This document shows, one piece after another, positions 1 to 12,240 of a DNA stretch of 64,000 nucleotides. A program made the translations under genes and the position numbers. The stretch lies in the NCBI RefSeq assembly GCF_022376445.1, contig NW_025954962.1:1116001-1180000 (forward strand). Reading direction: 5' to 3'. This stretch comes from Fomitopsis serialis (lineage: Eukaryota; Basidiomycota; Agaricomycetes; Polyporales; Fomitopsidaceae). Position 1 is the stretch's first letter. The number at the start of each line of letters is the position of its first letter. Below the pieces are notes generated by a model that saw only the letters and a list, made by a program, of their open reading frames with translations, searched no databases and was not told the DNA's origin.

Positions 1-2973
1 CTCGTGAGTCACGAAGCATCTAGACGTCCGTGAGCCTTCTTACCACTACGCCTCCATAAGCAAAGCATCCGCGGAGGATTGAGATGTCTGGGTAAAGTAG
101 GTCTATCAACCGTGTTGATGTATAAAGGACAGGACATACTCCAATGCAAAGTCGTATCGGAAGGGGTGGGCGTATGAACCGAGGTCGTGCGTACACCGGA
201 TGCGCCGTGCCTCAATTCCTCCTTGATTTGATCTATGCAGAACGGCAGGAACTTCGCCACTGTTTTCTCAGGTTGCGCTCTGGACAGGCACGAGATCATT
301 TGACCGAACGCTCTGACAGCGTTTGCCTTCGCGTTCGTGGTGGCGTAATCATAGACCAACTTCAGGACGAGATCGAAGAGTGCGTCCGAGAGGTGTAAGC
401 AGACAATATCCAACATGTTCTTGGTGGCGCTAAGAACACTTTCTTCCATCTTGCCTCCGGTGGTGGCTCGCCGTCCGCCTTCTTCAGGTAGATTTTCGTA
501 CAGCGCGAGCACTCGCCTGAATAGCGCAGTTACCCAATCTGTGATGGAAGAAGCACATGAGCATGCGTTCTCAGGAGCAATCACTTTGCTTACCCGCAAA
601 AGCAGTGGTGCTCTCTCTTGCGGCAGCACGTTCCTCCTCCTTGTTCATAATCGGTGCCCCGGCACCGACAGCACGATCCGGTAGTTGACTGCCCGCAGCA
701 TGATCGACGTCCATCATTTCTCCGGCGGCAGCGTCGTCTGTGAGCGGGACGCCGGCTGAATGCATCGAGACATCGCCAATTCTGATGTGTTGGACGACCG
801 AAGAGATAAACATGCAAGCGCAGACGGTCTTGATGTGGTCGTTCTACATAAACATGGTCAGAGAAGCTCGAATGTATCGTGGGAGGACGTACGAGGTCAA
901 TGCCCGGGATACAGAGTTCCAGAAGGGGAACCACGTGCTTTTGACCGCCTAACCATGCTTTCTCGCAAACCAAGGGGTGCGCGACACCTGCCAACATTGT
1001 CAAGACTGCCGTCGTGCGATGAGTCTCATTGACCACCTCGAGGCCATTGTACGCTCGCTCGAGTAGATCCGGCATAATCAACTTCGGCTCGATGAAGGCG
1101 AGCGAGCGAAGAGACGCTTGCGCATAACCCATGGTGAAAGGGTCCTTGGAGAACATAGATAGAAGAGCGGCCGTTCGTAGCGTGGTGACAAAGGCGTGAC
1201 GCATGTCAAAGGTCAGGCGACGAGTCTGCGAATGGCGATCAGCGTGAACAAATGAGCATACTATAGTCTACAACGAACAACGGGCGTCTTGCAGGTCGGC
1301 TCTTGCTCCTCCTGCCATCGCTTCGAAAACTCCGCGGTAAGACGATGTAGGAACATCGTCAGCTGAAGACGCATAAAATCAATATATCTACATATGTGAA
1401 GTGATACGGAACGCACGATCAAACTCCAGATGCCGTGATTTGAAGGATGGAAGTAGGTCTCCGTGCTGGTGATCATCTTGTCCAGGTAGTCGAGAGCTTT
1501 TGACCCAGCGAGGTAGCCAGTGGGCTGGGGAGAGAAGTGTTGTCCCTGCTTCATTTCTCCAGTTTCTTCGCGAACAGGTCCGTCGAGACACATTGAGAAT
1601 ACGAAGAGCTTGGCCAGACCGTCTAGGAAATCGTGCACGCTCAATGATAGGTTGTATACTGCAACCTGAGTTACTTACTGGCCCTGTTGATAGGTTTCTT
1701 GATTCTGAACGCGTTCTTGTCCCCATAAAGATCCGCGTGCATCGCAGTTGTGCTCGCACCCTGTGCCTATGTTTAGTTATCTCACCGCGAAGGCTGGGAC
1801 AAATACCGACCTTGCTTCCTCCCACGGGAACATCTAGTAAAGTACAGTCAGCGCGCATGAGAGTGGATAGACAAGACCGGACTGACGCATGGAGTTCAAA
1901 GCCTTGCCAGCGAGGAATTGGAACTGCGGTTCGGTCCAGATACCTATGTCTTGCCATGCTGCGCCGCCTTCTGCGTCTCCAGCCTTACCAGCGACATGTT
2001 CTTCCGAAAGACTTCCACACAGATCGATCATTCTATCGTCGATAACAGACGAGTTGAACGCCTCCCAGATCTTGAACAGAGATGGTAGGTAGAGATGGCT
2101 GTGTGTGGGCGGGAGGAAGGACGTCATGACTGGCATGATTGTTAGGACAGACTGCCAGATGTCAACATCAGTAGTCTGTGAGAGTGCGTGCATATAGGCT
2201 CACGTCTTTCGTCAGTAGAGGCAAGAACGCAGCCATCATCTCGGGGATTTCGCCCGCTGGATAGTAACGCTTGGATTGTTCCGCCACAAACAGCAGAATG
2301 TTGATCATGTTACGGCTGCGATGCGTTGTCAGCATCCACACAGTGTCTTGAGTGGAAGTCCTTACGAGGAGTCCTGCAGCCGTCTCTTTGGCCAGAGCTC
2401 TTTCTGTAGTACGCGCCACAAGGGCCTCCAAGAGAGTTGAAGGTCTGTAGTTTCCAGCTTGCGTCTCTGGTCCGGCTTATTGGCGAGCAGACGTGAGAGT
2501 ATATCTGCCCAGCTGCGCACCACGCGAGACTCTATGCCAGGGATGAGACACAGCTCGTAGTAGAAGTGCACAAGCTTGATGCGCATAGGTTTAGGCATCG
2601 GGTAATGCATGAGGAGCCAACTATATTCTATTGAGCGACTGTTACGAACAGAGAGCTGCGGGACAAACCATTGCAGAATCCCGTCCCACGTTGTGAGGGC
2701 AAGCCAATTTCTGCTTTCCGCACAAATGGTGAGGCGTGAAACAATATATTCGAGTTTAGTTTGCATGTCCTCGACGGACTCGCATTCGTATGGCAGCCAG
2801 TCGAGGAGGGTCTGGAGGGAGGCTTTGTGCCGCTCGAAGGCAGACTGGCCAGGTGTTAGGGTGCCCGAGTCCCAGGTGGGGGACTCGTACAGGGAAAGGT
2901 CGTCGTCCTCCATGGCGGGGCCAATAGCGAGGACTGGCGGCAATAAGTCTGTGAATGCGTCAGTTCCGATCAT
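1..2973 (-). CDS. BLM10: Proteasome activator BLM10/PA200 (PSME4), N-terminal part, runs off the left edge
   Basis: Very large HEAT-repeat protein that caps the 20S proteasome and opens its gate, in nucleus and cytoplasm. The N-terminal exon has the family-like stretch SLQTLLDWLPYECESVEDMQ and then LALTTWDGILQWFVPQL. Later exons continue in the same family order, down to FGQMISCLSRAQPEKTV near 300. The gene is read right to left and its 3' end lies before position 1, so only the N-terminal part is here. At least seven short introns are implied by frame changes. The ATG at 2971-2973 is chosen because a TATA-like element (minus strand TATATAAG, 3026-3034) lies about 55 bases upstream. A second in-frame Met at 2913 is possible. 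Exon ends are approximate. Confidence 0.88.
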
Positions 2974-3297
2974 TAGTTCGGGGGTAATACAGGGTTATGG
3001 ACCGAACTCACCTTGCGACGGAGGGCTTATATATGTGTCGGACGGATGGCTTGCGAGTCCCGGGGTGGCTTGCGTGTCCTGGTGGTGACGCGGCGCTGGG
3101 TGATGAGGTGGGTTGCAGAGCCTCGCGGGAGACACTGTCATGCGAGGGCGAATTACCTACTGCGACCGAGACGCGTACGCCCCAGACGCCCGACCGCGTA
3201 CGCTCCCCCATCACGTGTGCCGCTCACGTCTGCGCGCTGCCTCGGCCCGTATTCCCTGCAGCGCCCGCCACTCAGTACTCTGCCCTCGTATACACCC
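2974..3297. promoter_or_regulatory. Divergent intergenic region between BLM10 and the AIM18-like gene
   Basis: About 320 bases separate the two start codons, so both core promoters must lie here. A minus-strand TATA-like TATATAAG sits at 3026-3034, correctly placed for BLM10. No TATA is obvious for the plus-strand gene. Open frames crossing this region do not look like real coding sequence. Confidence 0.5.
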
Positions 3298-4353
3298 ATG
3301 CTCGCTGCGACCCATGCACGCGCTGCCGCTTGGCTCGCAGCCAGCTGCCGGGGCCGCTCTGCGGTGAGCCGTGCTCTGCACACCAAGTCCTCCGTCTCCC
3401 GAAGCTCCCATCAAGCCCGGAGACTCTTCTGGTACTCTGCTTTCGCTGTCACTGCCGCTTCCGCTTTGGGATCAACAATACGGCTCGATGCCCCTCCTTC
3501 TGACGGAGATGATCAAGACACCGAGTGTTTGTCTCGTAATGTTATGTGACAGCATCGTTCCGTCTGAAGACCGTGGTACTTAGTGGACCCCGCTACCTCA
3601 ATTGCGTTTCCGAAGACTCTCCGCATCCCATCGAAGACACCCCTGCCTGAATTCTCTCTGATGGGACTAGGTGTTAGAACCGTCTCTTTCTTGGGAATAA
3701 AGGTGTACTCCGTCGGGTTCTACGCAGATCTCACGAACCCCAGCCTCAAGGTAAGCAGAGGAGCAATGCTTGAGGGAGTACACGCAGTCATTGGCGACGG
3801 TAGATTCCAAGGTCTGCGTCTCCCGGCGAGCAAATTGAGTACATCATACGGAACACGGCATGTGTTCTGCGGATCAGTGCGTCTTCTTCTCATTATTGAT
3901 TTCCGCCTCAGCTCACTATACTGGCCGATGCAGTACCTACGCGGTCGACGTCATACGGGCACTTGCGGGACGGATTCATGAGAGCTTTGCAAGCGCGCTT
4001 GATGCTATGCAAGCAACGCGGGAGCTTACCCCAGGACGAAGACACTGCCATCCAGTCACCGCTACGCAAGTTCAAGTCTATGTTCCCAAATACTCCGCTT
4101 GCAAAGCATGTGCCCCTCGATATTTTGCTCACGGCGCCGAGTTCGCAACCTCGTTCATTGATTGTTCGTGACCTCGGATCCGTGCAAAGCGATTGGCTGG
4201 CTACCGAGTTTGTTCTCGCGTACTTCGAGGGCAACGGCTTAAGTCCACCAGTAAGTCAAGCGTAAAATCGAGTCATCATCACGGCGTAGGACTGATGTAC
4301 GCTCACAGCTCAAGAAGAAGGTGGTGGAGAGACTTGAGGGCCTTGGACAGTAA
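3298..4353 (+). CDS. AIM18: Mitochondrial chalcone-isomerase-fold protein (AIM18/AIM46 type)
   Basis: Non-enzymatic or fatty-acid-binding chalcone isomerase-like protein of the mitochondrial inner membrane. The N-terminus is Arg/Ala-rich like a presequence and is followed by a short hydrophobic segment (LFWYSAFAVTAASALG). The CHI fold follows: FSLMGLGVRTVSFLGIKVYS, then VPTRSTSYGHLRDGFMRAL, then WLATEFVLAYFEG. Exon 1 ends at 3535 (donor GTAATG) and exon 2 runs 3584-3750. Later exons follow acceptors near 3812 and 3933, and the last ends LKKKVVERLEGLGQ with TAA at 4351-4353. The ATG at 3298 opens the presequence. Family assignment is strong; the biochemical role of the fungal proteins is poorly known. 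Confidence 0.85.
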
Positions 4354-4757
4354 GGTGTTGCGAGAACGGGGTGGCCTTCACTTGTTGCTGCGAAGTCTGT
4401 ATGTATGGTCACGGCGCTTTGTTTCGTGCCATCACTATGTACTCTGGGCCTGACCTTGCTGCATCTTTGAATATATATGCCAGCCGTTGTCCGTCGCTGG
4501 GCGTTGTCGATTAGACGTGTAGTCGGGTTTCGCCGCTGCATTGCTCCTTGATACCAGGGCCGGCAACATCAGCGATGTACTTGATGCTTGAGTCTTGCCA
4601 ATACAGTACCATCGGTCGGCGGCGACTCGATTCTCGCCGCGACGTCGCGTTCTTACGCATCACGTGTACCGTGTCCTCCACCGCGGAAGCTCAAGGCTGT
4701 CTTCAGCTGACCACACACCATTGCCGTCCCTACTTTCGCTCAACGCCCACGGCGGCC

Positions 4758-6144
4758 ATGCTACCCGTCAAAGTCGAAAGACTCGTCAATCGTGCACTTT
4801 CGAACCATGTGCTTCCCCGCTCAGTGAAGACACGACCAACTCAACTGCGTATCACCCTCTGCAGGTCCTACGCTACCCACAATGATCGGGTCCCCGCGTC
4901 GTCTCTTCTCTCTAGCGCACTGGAGCAGAATCAGCGGCAGACTCGCGGAGAAGACTATGTGGGACCCTTTCAACTTGGTTTGATCCCGCCCACACCCCGT
5001 GGTGGAGGTAACACGAAGAAATGGTCTGAGCTGAGCACGGCTGGCAAAGGTGCGCCCCACGCGACTCGATCATGTGTACGAGCTGAAGTATTCTCTCGGT
5101 CCTGTCGACTTGGTTGATCAATCAAGTTGCGCGCACAACTGCGCGTACGACCAACCTTGCCGTGATCTTGGTCGGTGCTGGCCTGTCGGCCGTGCTCATC
5201 TACGCCTTGACTTCAGAGCTCTTCTCCAAGAACTCGGCCACTGTGCTATATGGACAAGCTTGTGATAAGATCAAGGCCTCTCCTGCTGTGAGCTTCATTT
5301 CCTTCGTGCTCCATCTGACTGTCTGACGTATGGTGTAGCTTGCCAGACATCTTCAGGGCTCACTTATCTTCCACAATAACCCCCCTTCCTCGCTCCGTCC
5401 GCGGCACCGCAACCATCACGTTTCGTCACAAGTAGTTGTCGATTCCACGGGCAGGGAGCACATGCTGCTTCATTTCTACGTTCAAGCTCGCCCGCCGGGA
5501 TCGAAAGCATTCGAAAACGGCTCCGAAGACGTGTCTTACGCCGACAAGGCATCAGCTTGGGTGAAGCGAACAGCATCATCACTGTCCGACTTGACAACGG
5601 ACGAGCTCGCGGAAAAGAGCAAGGCTCGTGCACAGGCAGCTATGGACTCAACTAAGGAGTTGTTCCACTTCCTGAGCGGCGATCCTCTACCGAGGTCCCA
5701 ACCGGAGCAATCGGCGAAAGAGGAGGTTCGGCAGGAAAAGGAGGAGAAGGGATGGACGTCTGGTGTCACGGGCCTGTTCTCGGGATTGAGGGGTACGACC
5801 AAAAGCTCTCCCGAGAGCAGAGACAGTACGGACGCCAGTGCGTACTCTGAGGGCGAGGTGCACGCCGATCTGATATTAGTATGTGTCTGTTATCTCGTAT
5901 CGTGCACGCCTTTCACCTTGAAGTCTCCATTGCCTATACTGACCTTCCTGCAGAACGATGATGGATATTACAAGTTTCGGTACCTATTCGTGGACATTCC
6001 AAGTACGCATATTTCCCGTTACAACACAATGCTGGCTAATGACACTTGCCTGTAGATTCACGAAGCTGGAGCTCGAAGCGGATATTCGTCGAGCAAGCCG
6101 CCGGCGTACGAGACAACGAACCCATTATGTCATGGTCCTCATAA
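4758..6144 (+). CDS. TIM21: Mitochondrial inner membrane translocase subunit TIM21
   Basis: Component of the TIM23 presequence translocase. It is anchored in the inner membrane, faces the intermembrane space, and contacts TOM and respiratory supercomplexes. A basic presequence (MLPVKVERLVNRALSNHV) is followed by a linker, one membrane span (NLAVILVGAGLSAVLIYAL) and then the TIM21 core beginning at DKIKASPA. The core includes HMLLHFYVQARPPGSKAF and GYYKFRYLFVDIP. The last exon starts after the TAG at about 6055 and reads NSRSWSSKRIFVEQAAGV through MSWSS, with TAA at 6142-6144. A charged insert of about 100 residues lies within the core (5530-5850). Introns are short with GT-AG ends. Confidence is high from the order of membrane span and core. 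Confidence 0.9.
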
Positions 6145-6326
6145 TTACTTGTGCCGCCAACTGTCGACCATCCATTGAGACTATTGAGTGCATCGCAGAA
6201 TCCCTGTGTATCATACAGTTGTATTACTACCAATGCTATCGCATTCACACCCACTCACTCACGATGTATGCAATGTAGGACAAGGAGATGTGGTGCGAAC
6301 GGTGTGGATGATTTGTCTTGGCCACC

Positions 6327-6900
6327 TCATTCGCCAAACAATTTCTGGACGCGTTTTAGTACCGAATCCTTGTTTGGGTCTACGAGGGCATGAGCATGAG
6401 TATTCATGCTTAGAAGGCGACATTGACGCACCATATGGATGGTCCTTTGATGGGATCTCCAACAATGCAGGGAATGCCTGTTCATACTTGTCCACTAGGG
6501 GCCTGATTTTCTCTGCGATCTGAGCATTGTATCGTCTCAGTAAGAATAGCCAAGAACAGAGTATGATAACACGCACGTGCTGGTTAATTAGGAGGATGGC
6601 AACGTCCTTCCGCTGGGTGAACTCTTCAAAAGCTGTCTCAATCACTGGTACGTTGGTCTCTGGTAGTCTTGAATGAGCTCCGAGCATGTTACTTGTCACT
6701 GGAGATAGTTCCACTCACTAGAGTCAACGACGAGGAAGTTTCGCTTCTGACGTTGGTCCACTTGCCCGATGCCTGCGAGCAGCATACCGGTCACAGTGTC
6801 CTGCAGACGACGTTAAGCTGGAGTAGGTAGAGAATTGCTTGAGCCTGCGCACCTCATCGCCAATGACGGCCAACAGCGTGCGGTCCTTCGCGGTCGCCAT
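6327..6900 (-). CDS. VMA7: V-type proton ATPase subunit F (Vma7)
   Basis: Small stalk subunit of the V1 sector that couples ATP hydrolysis to proton pumping at vacuole and endomembranes. Five exons reconstruct cleanly: [16 protein letters not shown], then [15 protein letters not shown], then [19 protein letters not shown] ending LLINQH, then [12 protein letters not shown], and finally [17 protein letters not shown] with TGA at 6327-6329. The total is about 120 residues, the family's usual length. The ATG at 6898-6900 is preferred over upstream in-frame codons because it gives the conserved N-terminus. The gene is divergent from the ecdysoneless homologue, with 213 bases between start codons. 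Confidence 0.93.
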
Positions 6901-7113
6901 CTCTCGCTCGCGGTGGTCGGTGGCACTGGGAAGCGCCGAGACTCGAGAGCCATACGTCACCCAAAAGGGAAGGCGTCCGGAAGGATCCCGTGACGTCGAC
7001 GCGTCGCCAAATTGGCGTTTTGGGCGCTTACCCATCATTCAGCACATCCTTCAGCCACCTCTCGCAAAAGCTGGCTACTTCTCCTCTCCTCGCCATCGCT
7101 CAAGCACGTAGTA
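6901..7113. promoter_or_regulatory. Divergent promoter between VMA7 and the ecdysoneless homologue
   Basis: The two start codons are 213 bases apart and point away from each other, so both promoters share this segment. I see no clear TATA box. Confidence 0.45.
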
Positions 7114-10100
7114 ATGTCCGCTCCAACTGTCTCTGACATACTCAACAGGCCCCCGGCGATCTCGGAGGACACTCTGCAGTATGCGCTCTACCCGCGAGAT
7201 GATCTCACCGATCGCGCTTCTGCGACCACTCTTGCAACTCTGATGTGTTCCTACGTCGACATATTGCTCCCCGATCATCTCTGGCACCGTGATGGCTTTG
7301 AGCTCAAAGTGGTAGAGAACGCAGACGGGGACGGCTGGATGCTCGAGGGGAGAATGAGAGTCGGGGACTGTGTTGATGATGAATGGTGTGCGGTCTGGCT
7401 GCTGAAAGAGCTCAGTGCGAAATGGGACGTCGTGATGAGGTGCGCTCACCCGTTGAACCTATCTTAGTCTTAATTGATATGTCTGTAGCATCTTTGATTC
7501 TGACGGTGAATTCTTGCTCATTGAAGCAGCGGAAGCTTTACCCGCATGGGTCACGCCTACAAATGCTGAAAATAGGGTATGGGTTTCTCGACCCCTGTGT
7601 ATTCTGCATCTCAACCTCAGACTTACAACGACATAGGTCTGGATCTACCAATCTCGCCTGCACCTCATTCCTCTCCTACACGTCTCTGCCCCATCTAGCA
7701 AACCCCATCGCAGGCGTTACCCGCGTACAAAAGACAGCGATGACGAAGGCGACTTCACTCAGGACGATGATGACAGCTTCATCTCTGTGTCTGATGCTCT
7801 GACAGCAGTACGGGATCCGCTGGTAGATACACTTGCTCCGCCAGAAGTTGAGCAGCACGTCTGGAAGAGAATCTCCGGGTAAGTGTCAGCTCAAATTTAC
7901 ACACACCGATTCTCAACGTGAATTGGCAGATATCCTACTGCTGCTCGACAACATGTCCACGTCACAAAGGCATACCTCCCTGTCAACATCGCTAAGGCCT
8001 TGACTGTAGACGCCTCGCTGGTGCAAAAGCCGATTGAGACGTTCTATACCCGCGACGCTTTACAGCTACGTGTACGTACCCTTGTCCACTTAGTTGGGCG
8101 CGATACTGACAGACCCGTAGGCAGCCCACAAGATGTCGCGCTTTCCTCCGGAGCCTTCGGTCTTGACATCCGTGAAGATGACACGCACCTCGTATGCGCA
8201 GCTCGTAGGTCAGAAGTTTTACTCGCCGAAGATATTTGGGCGATGGCACGAGCAAGAAGGCACGAAGGAGTGGAAATGGCGAGATATTGGTATGAAGATT
8301 GTGCGTCTGTTTAGGTATCGACGCTTAGCTTGCCCCTCATGATGCGCATACAGGCGTGCGGCTTCGAGATGACATACCAGGAGAGTAAAGGTCGCGCGGA
8401 CGCTACGAGGATATCTGCAGAGGCCATGAAGTTATCAGTGCGTGTGCTTGACGGGATTGTAGCATTGCCTTCAACTACTGACCATACCTAAGGCTACGGC
8501 GCGCAAAGAGACACTGAAGTGTAATCCCGAATACGCGAAATACATACAAAACCTCGCATCCTCTGGTTACTTCAAAGGGGAGCTCGAAGGGTCTCAGCTT
8601 TGGAATGAATTGGAAGATAAGGCTGTGGATGCATTCCTAGAAGCTCGGAGAGAAGAGTACGTAACCGCCCAGCGCAGAGATCATATGCCCAGCTGACGCC
8701 TTTGACTATGAGCAGCGATGCGAGTAGACCTTCCTTTGCCACCGCTGTCAACACCGCATTGTCTCGCACGGAGGACTTCACTGTCACAGCTCTCGATGAA
8801 GACGACTCCGACGACTGGCTCAACGTGGATGCTGGCTCGTTCGATTCGATGCTGGAACAGAGCTTTGGCACAAAAGATTCGTCAAATGACATGGATGTCG
8901 ACCCGGACTCAGCGGAGGACCGTGTCGCAAAGCAACAGGCAGCCCGCTTGCACGATTTCGCCAAGAAAGTCGAAGAATTTGTAGAGGGCCAGGGCGACGT
9001 TGAGGGTGCGAGATTCGCGGAGTGAGTGTCAGAAGTCCGAACCCCAGATACTCTTCTTGATGCAACCCCATCCACAGCGAACAATTGTCAGATGAAGAGT
9101 CTAGCGGCGACGATGAGAGTGAAGGCACGGAAGAGTCCGACTTTATACCACCGGCTCAGCCCCAAGGCAATATGAGCGCGGACGAGCGAGCCCGGAGGCA
9201 GGCAGCCATGGATAAGCTCGTCCCTCCAATCGATGCATCGGACTACGGTAAAATGCCAGCATCTTATCACGCGAATTCACAAAGAGTTGCCCCCACGACC
9301 ATGGAGACAGAGGTGCGAGAGGATACCCTATCTCAAAGTTCTACCGCGTCTGGTTCCGGACCGCGTCAACGGCCGATTCGACCTCCCATCATTCCTCGTG
9401 ACAAGTATGATGGAGTTGACTCAGATGACGAGACAGACGAGGAAGATGGGGGTGCCAGTGAAGAGGACGAGGAAGACAAACCGCAGGTGGTCGGTGACAT
9501 CGAGATTGACATGGAAGAGGAGGAAGAAGAATTTCTGGAATTCGCTCGGCAGGCACTGGGTGTGTCCGATGAGCAGTGGGGTGATATTGTACGGGATCGC
9601 AAAGACCGGGGTGGTAAGTCGCTCTGGTTCGCTTTACGGTGGTGAAGACTGATGATAAACTGGAACAGCGTATGTACCCTCGCAAGTCGTCGCAGAGAAC
9701 AAACCGAAGGCGGCGCCGACAACATCTAACCAGGACGTAGACGGGGCTGCGACGAAAACCGACCACATCCGTATGCCGACTCCAGGGCCCCGGCCAAACG
9801 TCAATCCCAACCTGGATTCCTTCGAAGCTGTCATGCAAGCCATGGATACTGAACTTGCCCGGATGCGGTCGAGCACAGACACCGCTGCCGCTGGGAAGAC
9901 CCGCGCCGCGGAGAAAGGTAAAGCGAAGGCAAGCGCAACAGACAGTCAGGATGTCGACATAGAAACTGCCATGGACGCTGAACTGCGGGCGGCGCTCGAG
10001 ACAGACCAGAACGGCGGGGACGAAGATGATCAGGACGGCCATGGAGAAGGACTGGATTACAATTTGATCAAGAGTTTCCTCGAGAGCTTCAAGAGTCAGA

Positions 10101-10177
10101 GCGGCCTGTCAGGTCCAGTGGGAAATCTGGCAGGGAGATTGCAGCCGGGATGGACTCTGCCTAGGGACGAGACTTGA
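7114..10177 (+). CDS. Ecdysoneless / SGT1-family protein (ECD domain)
   Basis: Homologue of animal ecdysoneless and fungal Sgt1 of the ECD family (not the Hsp90 co-chaperone Sgt1). The family is linked to pre-mRNA splicing through Prp8 and to transcription of glycolytic genes. The N-terminus (PAISEDTLQYALYPRDDLTD) and FLLIEAAEALPAWVTPTNAE followed by VWIYQSRLHLIPLLHVSAPS are diagnostic. A middle exon has FYSPKIFGRWHEQEGTKEW, and ACGFEMTYQESKGRADATR follows. The C-terminal half is acidic (DESEGTEESD; DDETDEED; EEEEEEFLEFARQALGV) and ends QPGWTLPRDET. About nine short introns are implied and the product is roughly 850 residues. It starts at ATG 7114, the first Met of the conserved N-terminus. 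Confidence 0.9.
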
Positions 10178-10405
10178 ACATATTTGCGTAGTGTCAAGCG
10201 CTGTAGAGTGTAACTGCAGATGTAAGACTATTTGTATACTCACCCTGTCAGGCCCGTCGGTCATCTGTGCGTCGAACCTGTCTTTGGCTCTCGAGTTCAG
10301 CTGGTAGAAGTAGCGTCGGACATGGTTCAGAGAAAGGAGGGATAGATTGTAAGCTAACAAATTAAATCATCGTCAAGACCGTGCCGTACACCGCTGTCCA
10401 GAGGC

Positions 10406-11704
10406 TCAAGCGTCGCCACCCTCAGCATCGCCGCTCTCGCTCTCGCCCCCTTCGCCGCCAGTGACCGTGTCCTCGTTCTCAACAAAACCACCGTCGTTGA
10501 CGACGGTGCCGCCGACAGCACTGCCCGTCGCGCCGCTGTACGCGTTGCCACCAGGGCCGAAGCCATCGCCTTCGCCACCGTTCGCTTCGCCAGAGTAGGT
10601 TTCCCCAGCGTCGCCACCAGTCTCTACAGCTTGTGTTCAGCGCAGGTCAGAAGGAGAGAACGGATGACTTACGGGCCGCATCGTTGAAGGTCTCGCCTTC
10701 CTCGTCGGAATGGTTGATGACGTTGCCACCATCGACGTCGCTGCTGGCACCCGTGTAGGCGTTACCACCCGCAGTGCCAGAGTCCTGCGCACGCTTGCGA
10801 CGGGTGTAGTTCTCAGTGTTCACGCCGTCGACGATGTTGCCCGCGGCGTCACCACCTTGCGCGTCACCGGACTCGTCGAAGCCACCGACGCCCCCAGCAT
10901 CTGCAAGGCGAAGTGAGCACATCGCGAGAAGCGGGGACTGAACGGACTTACTAGCAGCGGTGTTGTCGATACCATGGTCGCTGGCACTGACTACGTCACC
11001 ACCCTCCGAGGGACCAACTGCACCGGAGTAGGCGTTACCACCTGCGCCCTTGCCGTCACCGTCACCGCCGTAGCTGAAACCGCTGAACCCCTCGCCGGCG
11101 GCACCACCAGTGTCTGAGGGTAACAGTGGTGAGCATTAGGAACAAAAAAGAACAGAAGGTACTCACTGCCATCGTTGGTGAGGGTGTCTTCACCTTCACC
11201 TTCACCACCTTCACCCTCAAACTCATCACCGCCGTGCGAGACAGAGACAACAGAGCCTCCAGAAGTGTCGCTGGTAGCACCTGTGTACCCGTTTCCACCG
11301 GCGGTGTTCTGGTCCGACGCGCGCCTGGCGTGGCTCGTGTACGCGTCGAGGGAAGACGAAGAAGGGTTATGCTGCTGCTGCTCGGCCTGGCGGTGGGTAG
11401 TAGGGTCAGGCTTGTTGTTGGAGTTTGAGCCTGTGTCCTGTCCGCCGCCGAAGATACCAGAGAGAAGCGAAGGGGCCGTAAGCGCCTTGCTTGCCTGCCC
11501 AGGAGTGGCGGGGACGGCGGGGACACCGGCTGGGGGCTGGAGCGGAAGGCCGTCCGTGGCGCCGAGATGGTTCATGGCGCCGGAGAACTGACGAGGGGAG
11601 TGCGCGGCCGCGGAGTTGGGGTTGGGCGAGGTCGGAGCGCCAGCAACGAGAGACGGGCTGACCGCCGCGGCGAGGATGGAGAACGCGATGACGGGGCTGC
11701 GCAT
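10406..11704 (-). CDS. Secreted glycine-rich repeat protein with GGNAYTGA cores
   Basis: Function unknown. The ATG at 11702-11704 opens a signal peptide (MRSPVIAFSILAAAVSPSLV). Four exons are clear: 11167-11704, 10952-11113, 10673-10900 and 10406-10623. Each carries one copy of a core: GGNGYTGATSD, GGNAYSGAVGP, GGNAYTGASSD and GGNAYSGATGS. Each core is followed a few residues later by GG-x-V-V/I. All three introns are phase 1, so exons 2 and 3 are symmetric and could be duplicated without breaking frame. Basic sites RRAS and RRKRA precede two of the cores, possibly for Kex2-like cleavage (inference). A minus-strand TATA-like element lies at 11801-11808. The stop TGA is at 10406-10408. It could be a cell-wall or secreted structural protein. 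Confidence 0.8.
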
Positions 11705-12240
11705 CTTGAATAGGCTGTGAACTTGACGATGAGTAGAGAAGGGTAAACTAAAGAGGGGAAGGGAAACCTGGGATGAGGAGCCGTCGAAGCCTGCAGCCTC
11801 TTTATACGGTGCTGTCATCAGATTCATGTCCCGCCGCGGCTTCTGAAGTGGCTGACCACGACGTGAACGAAAGTTGTCTTTCGATCGAGCGGATTGACGT
11901 ACAACACCTTCCTCATCAGGAAGGGCACCTTCCTCATTCGTCAAGTGCCTTCCGCTGCGCAGTGGCCTGAAACTTGTTAAGCGGTATGCTCAGAGCGCGC
12001 TCTGCACCGACCATGCTGAGCAATGTAAGCTTCTCCGCCCGCGTGGCAGCATGTACCATACCGTAGTCTGGCCCAACGTCCCATTAATGTAGAACCTAGA
12101 AGAAGGCGCCGACCGTTCGTTGCGCGCTATGGACGTTCATTTCCGGCGAATATCACGGATGGCACATTATAAAACGACGAATTCTTGACATACACTTGAC
12201 ATCAAAACTTCTGTATCTTGTGATCCTACCTGAAGTCAAT
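11705..12240. other. Intergenic: promoter of the repeat protein and 3' flank of the MFS gene
   Basis: No credible gene. A minus-strand TATA-like CGTATAAAG is present around 11801-11808, about 100 bases upstream of the repeat-protein start. The rest shows nothing I can identify. Confidence 0.5.
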
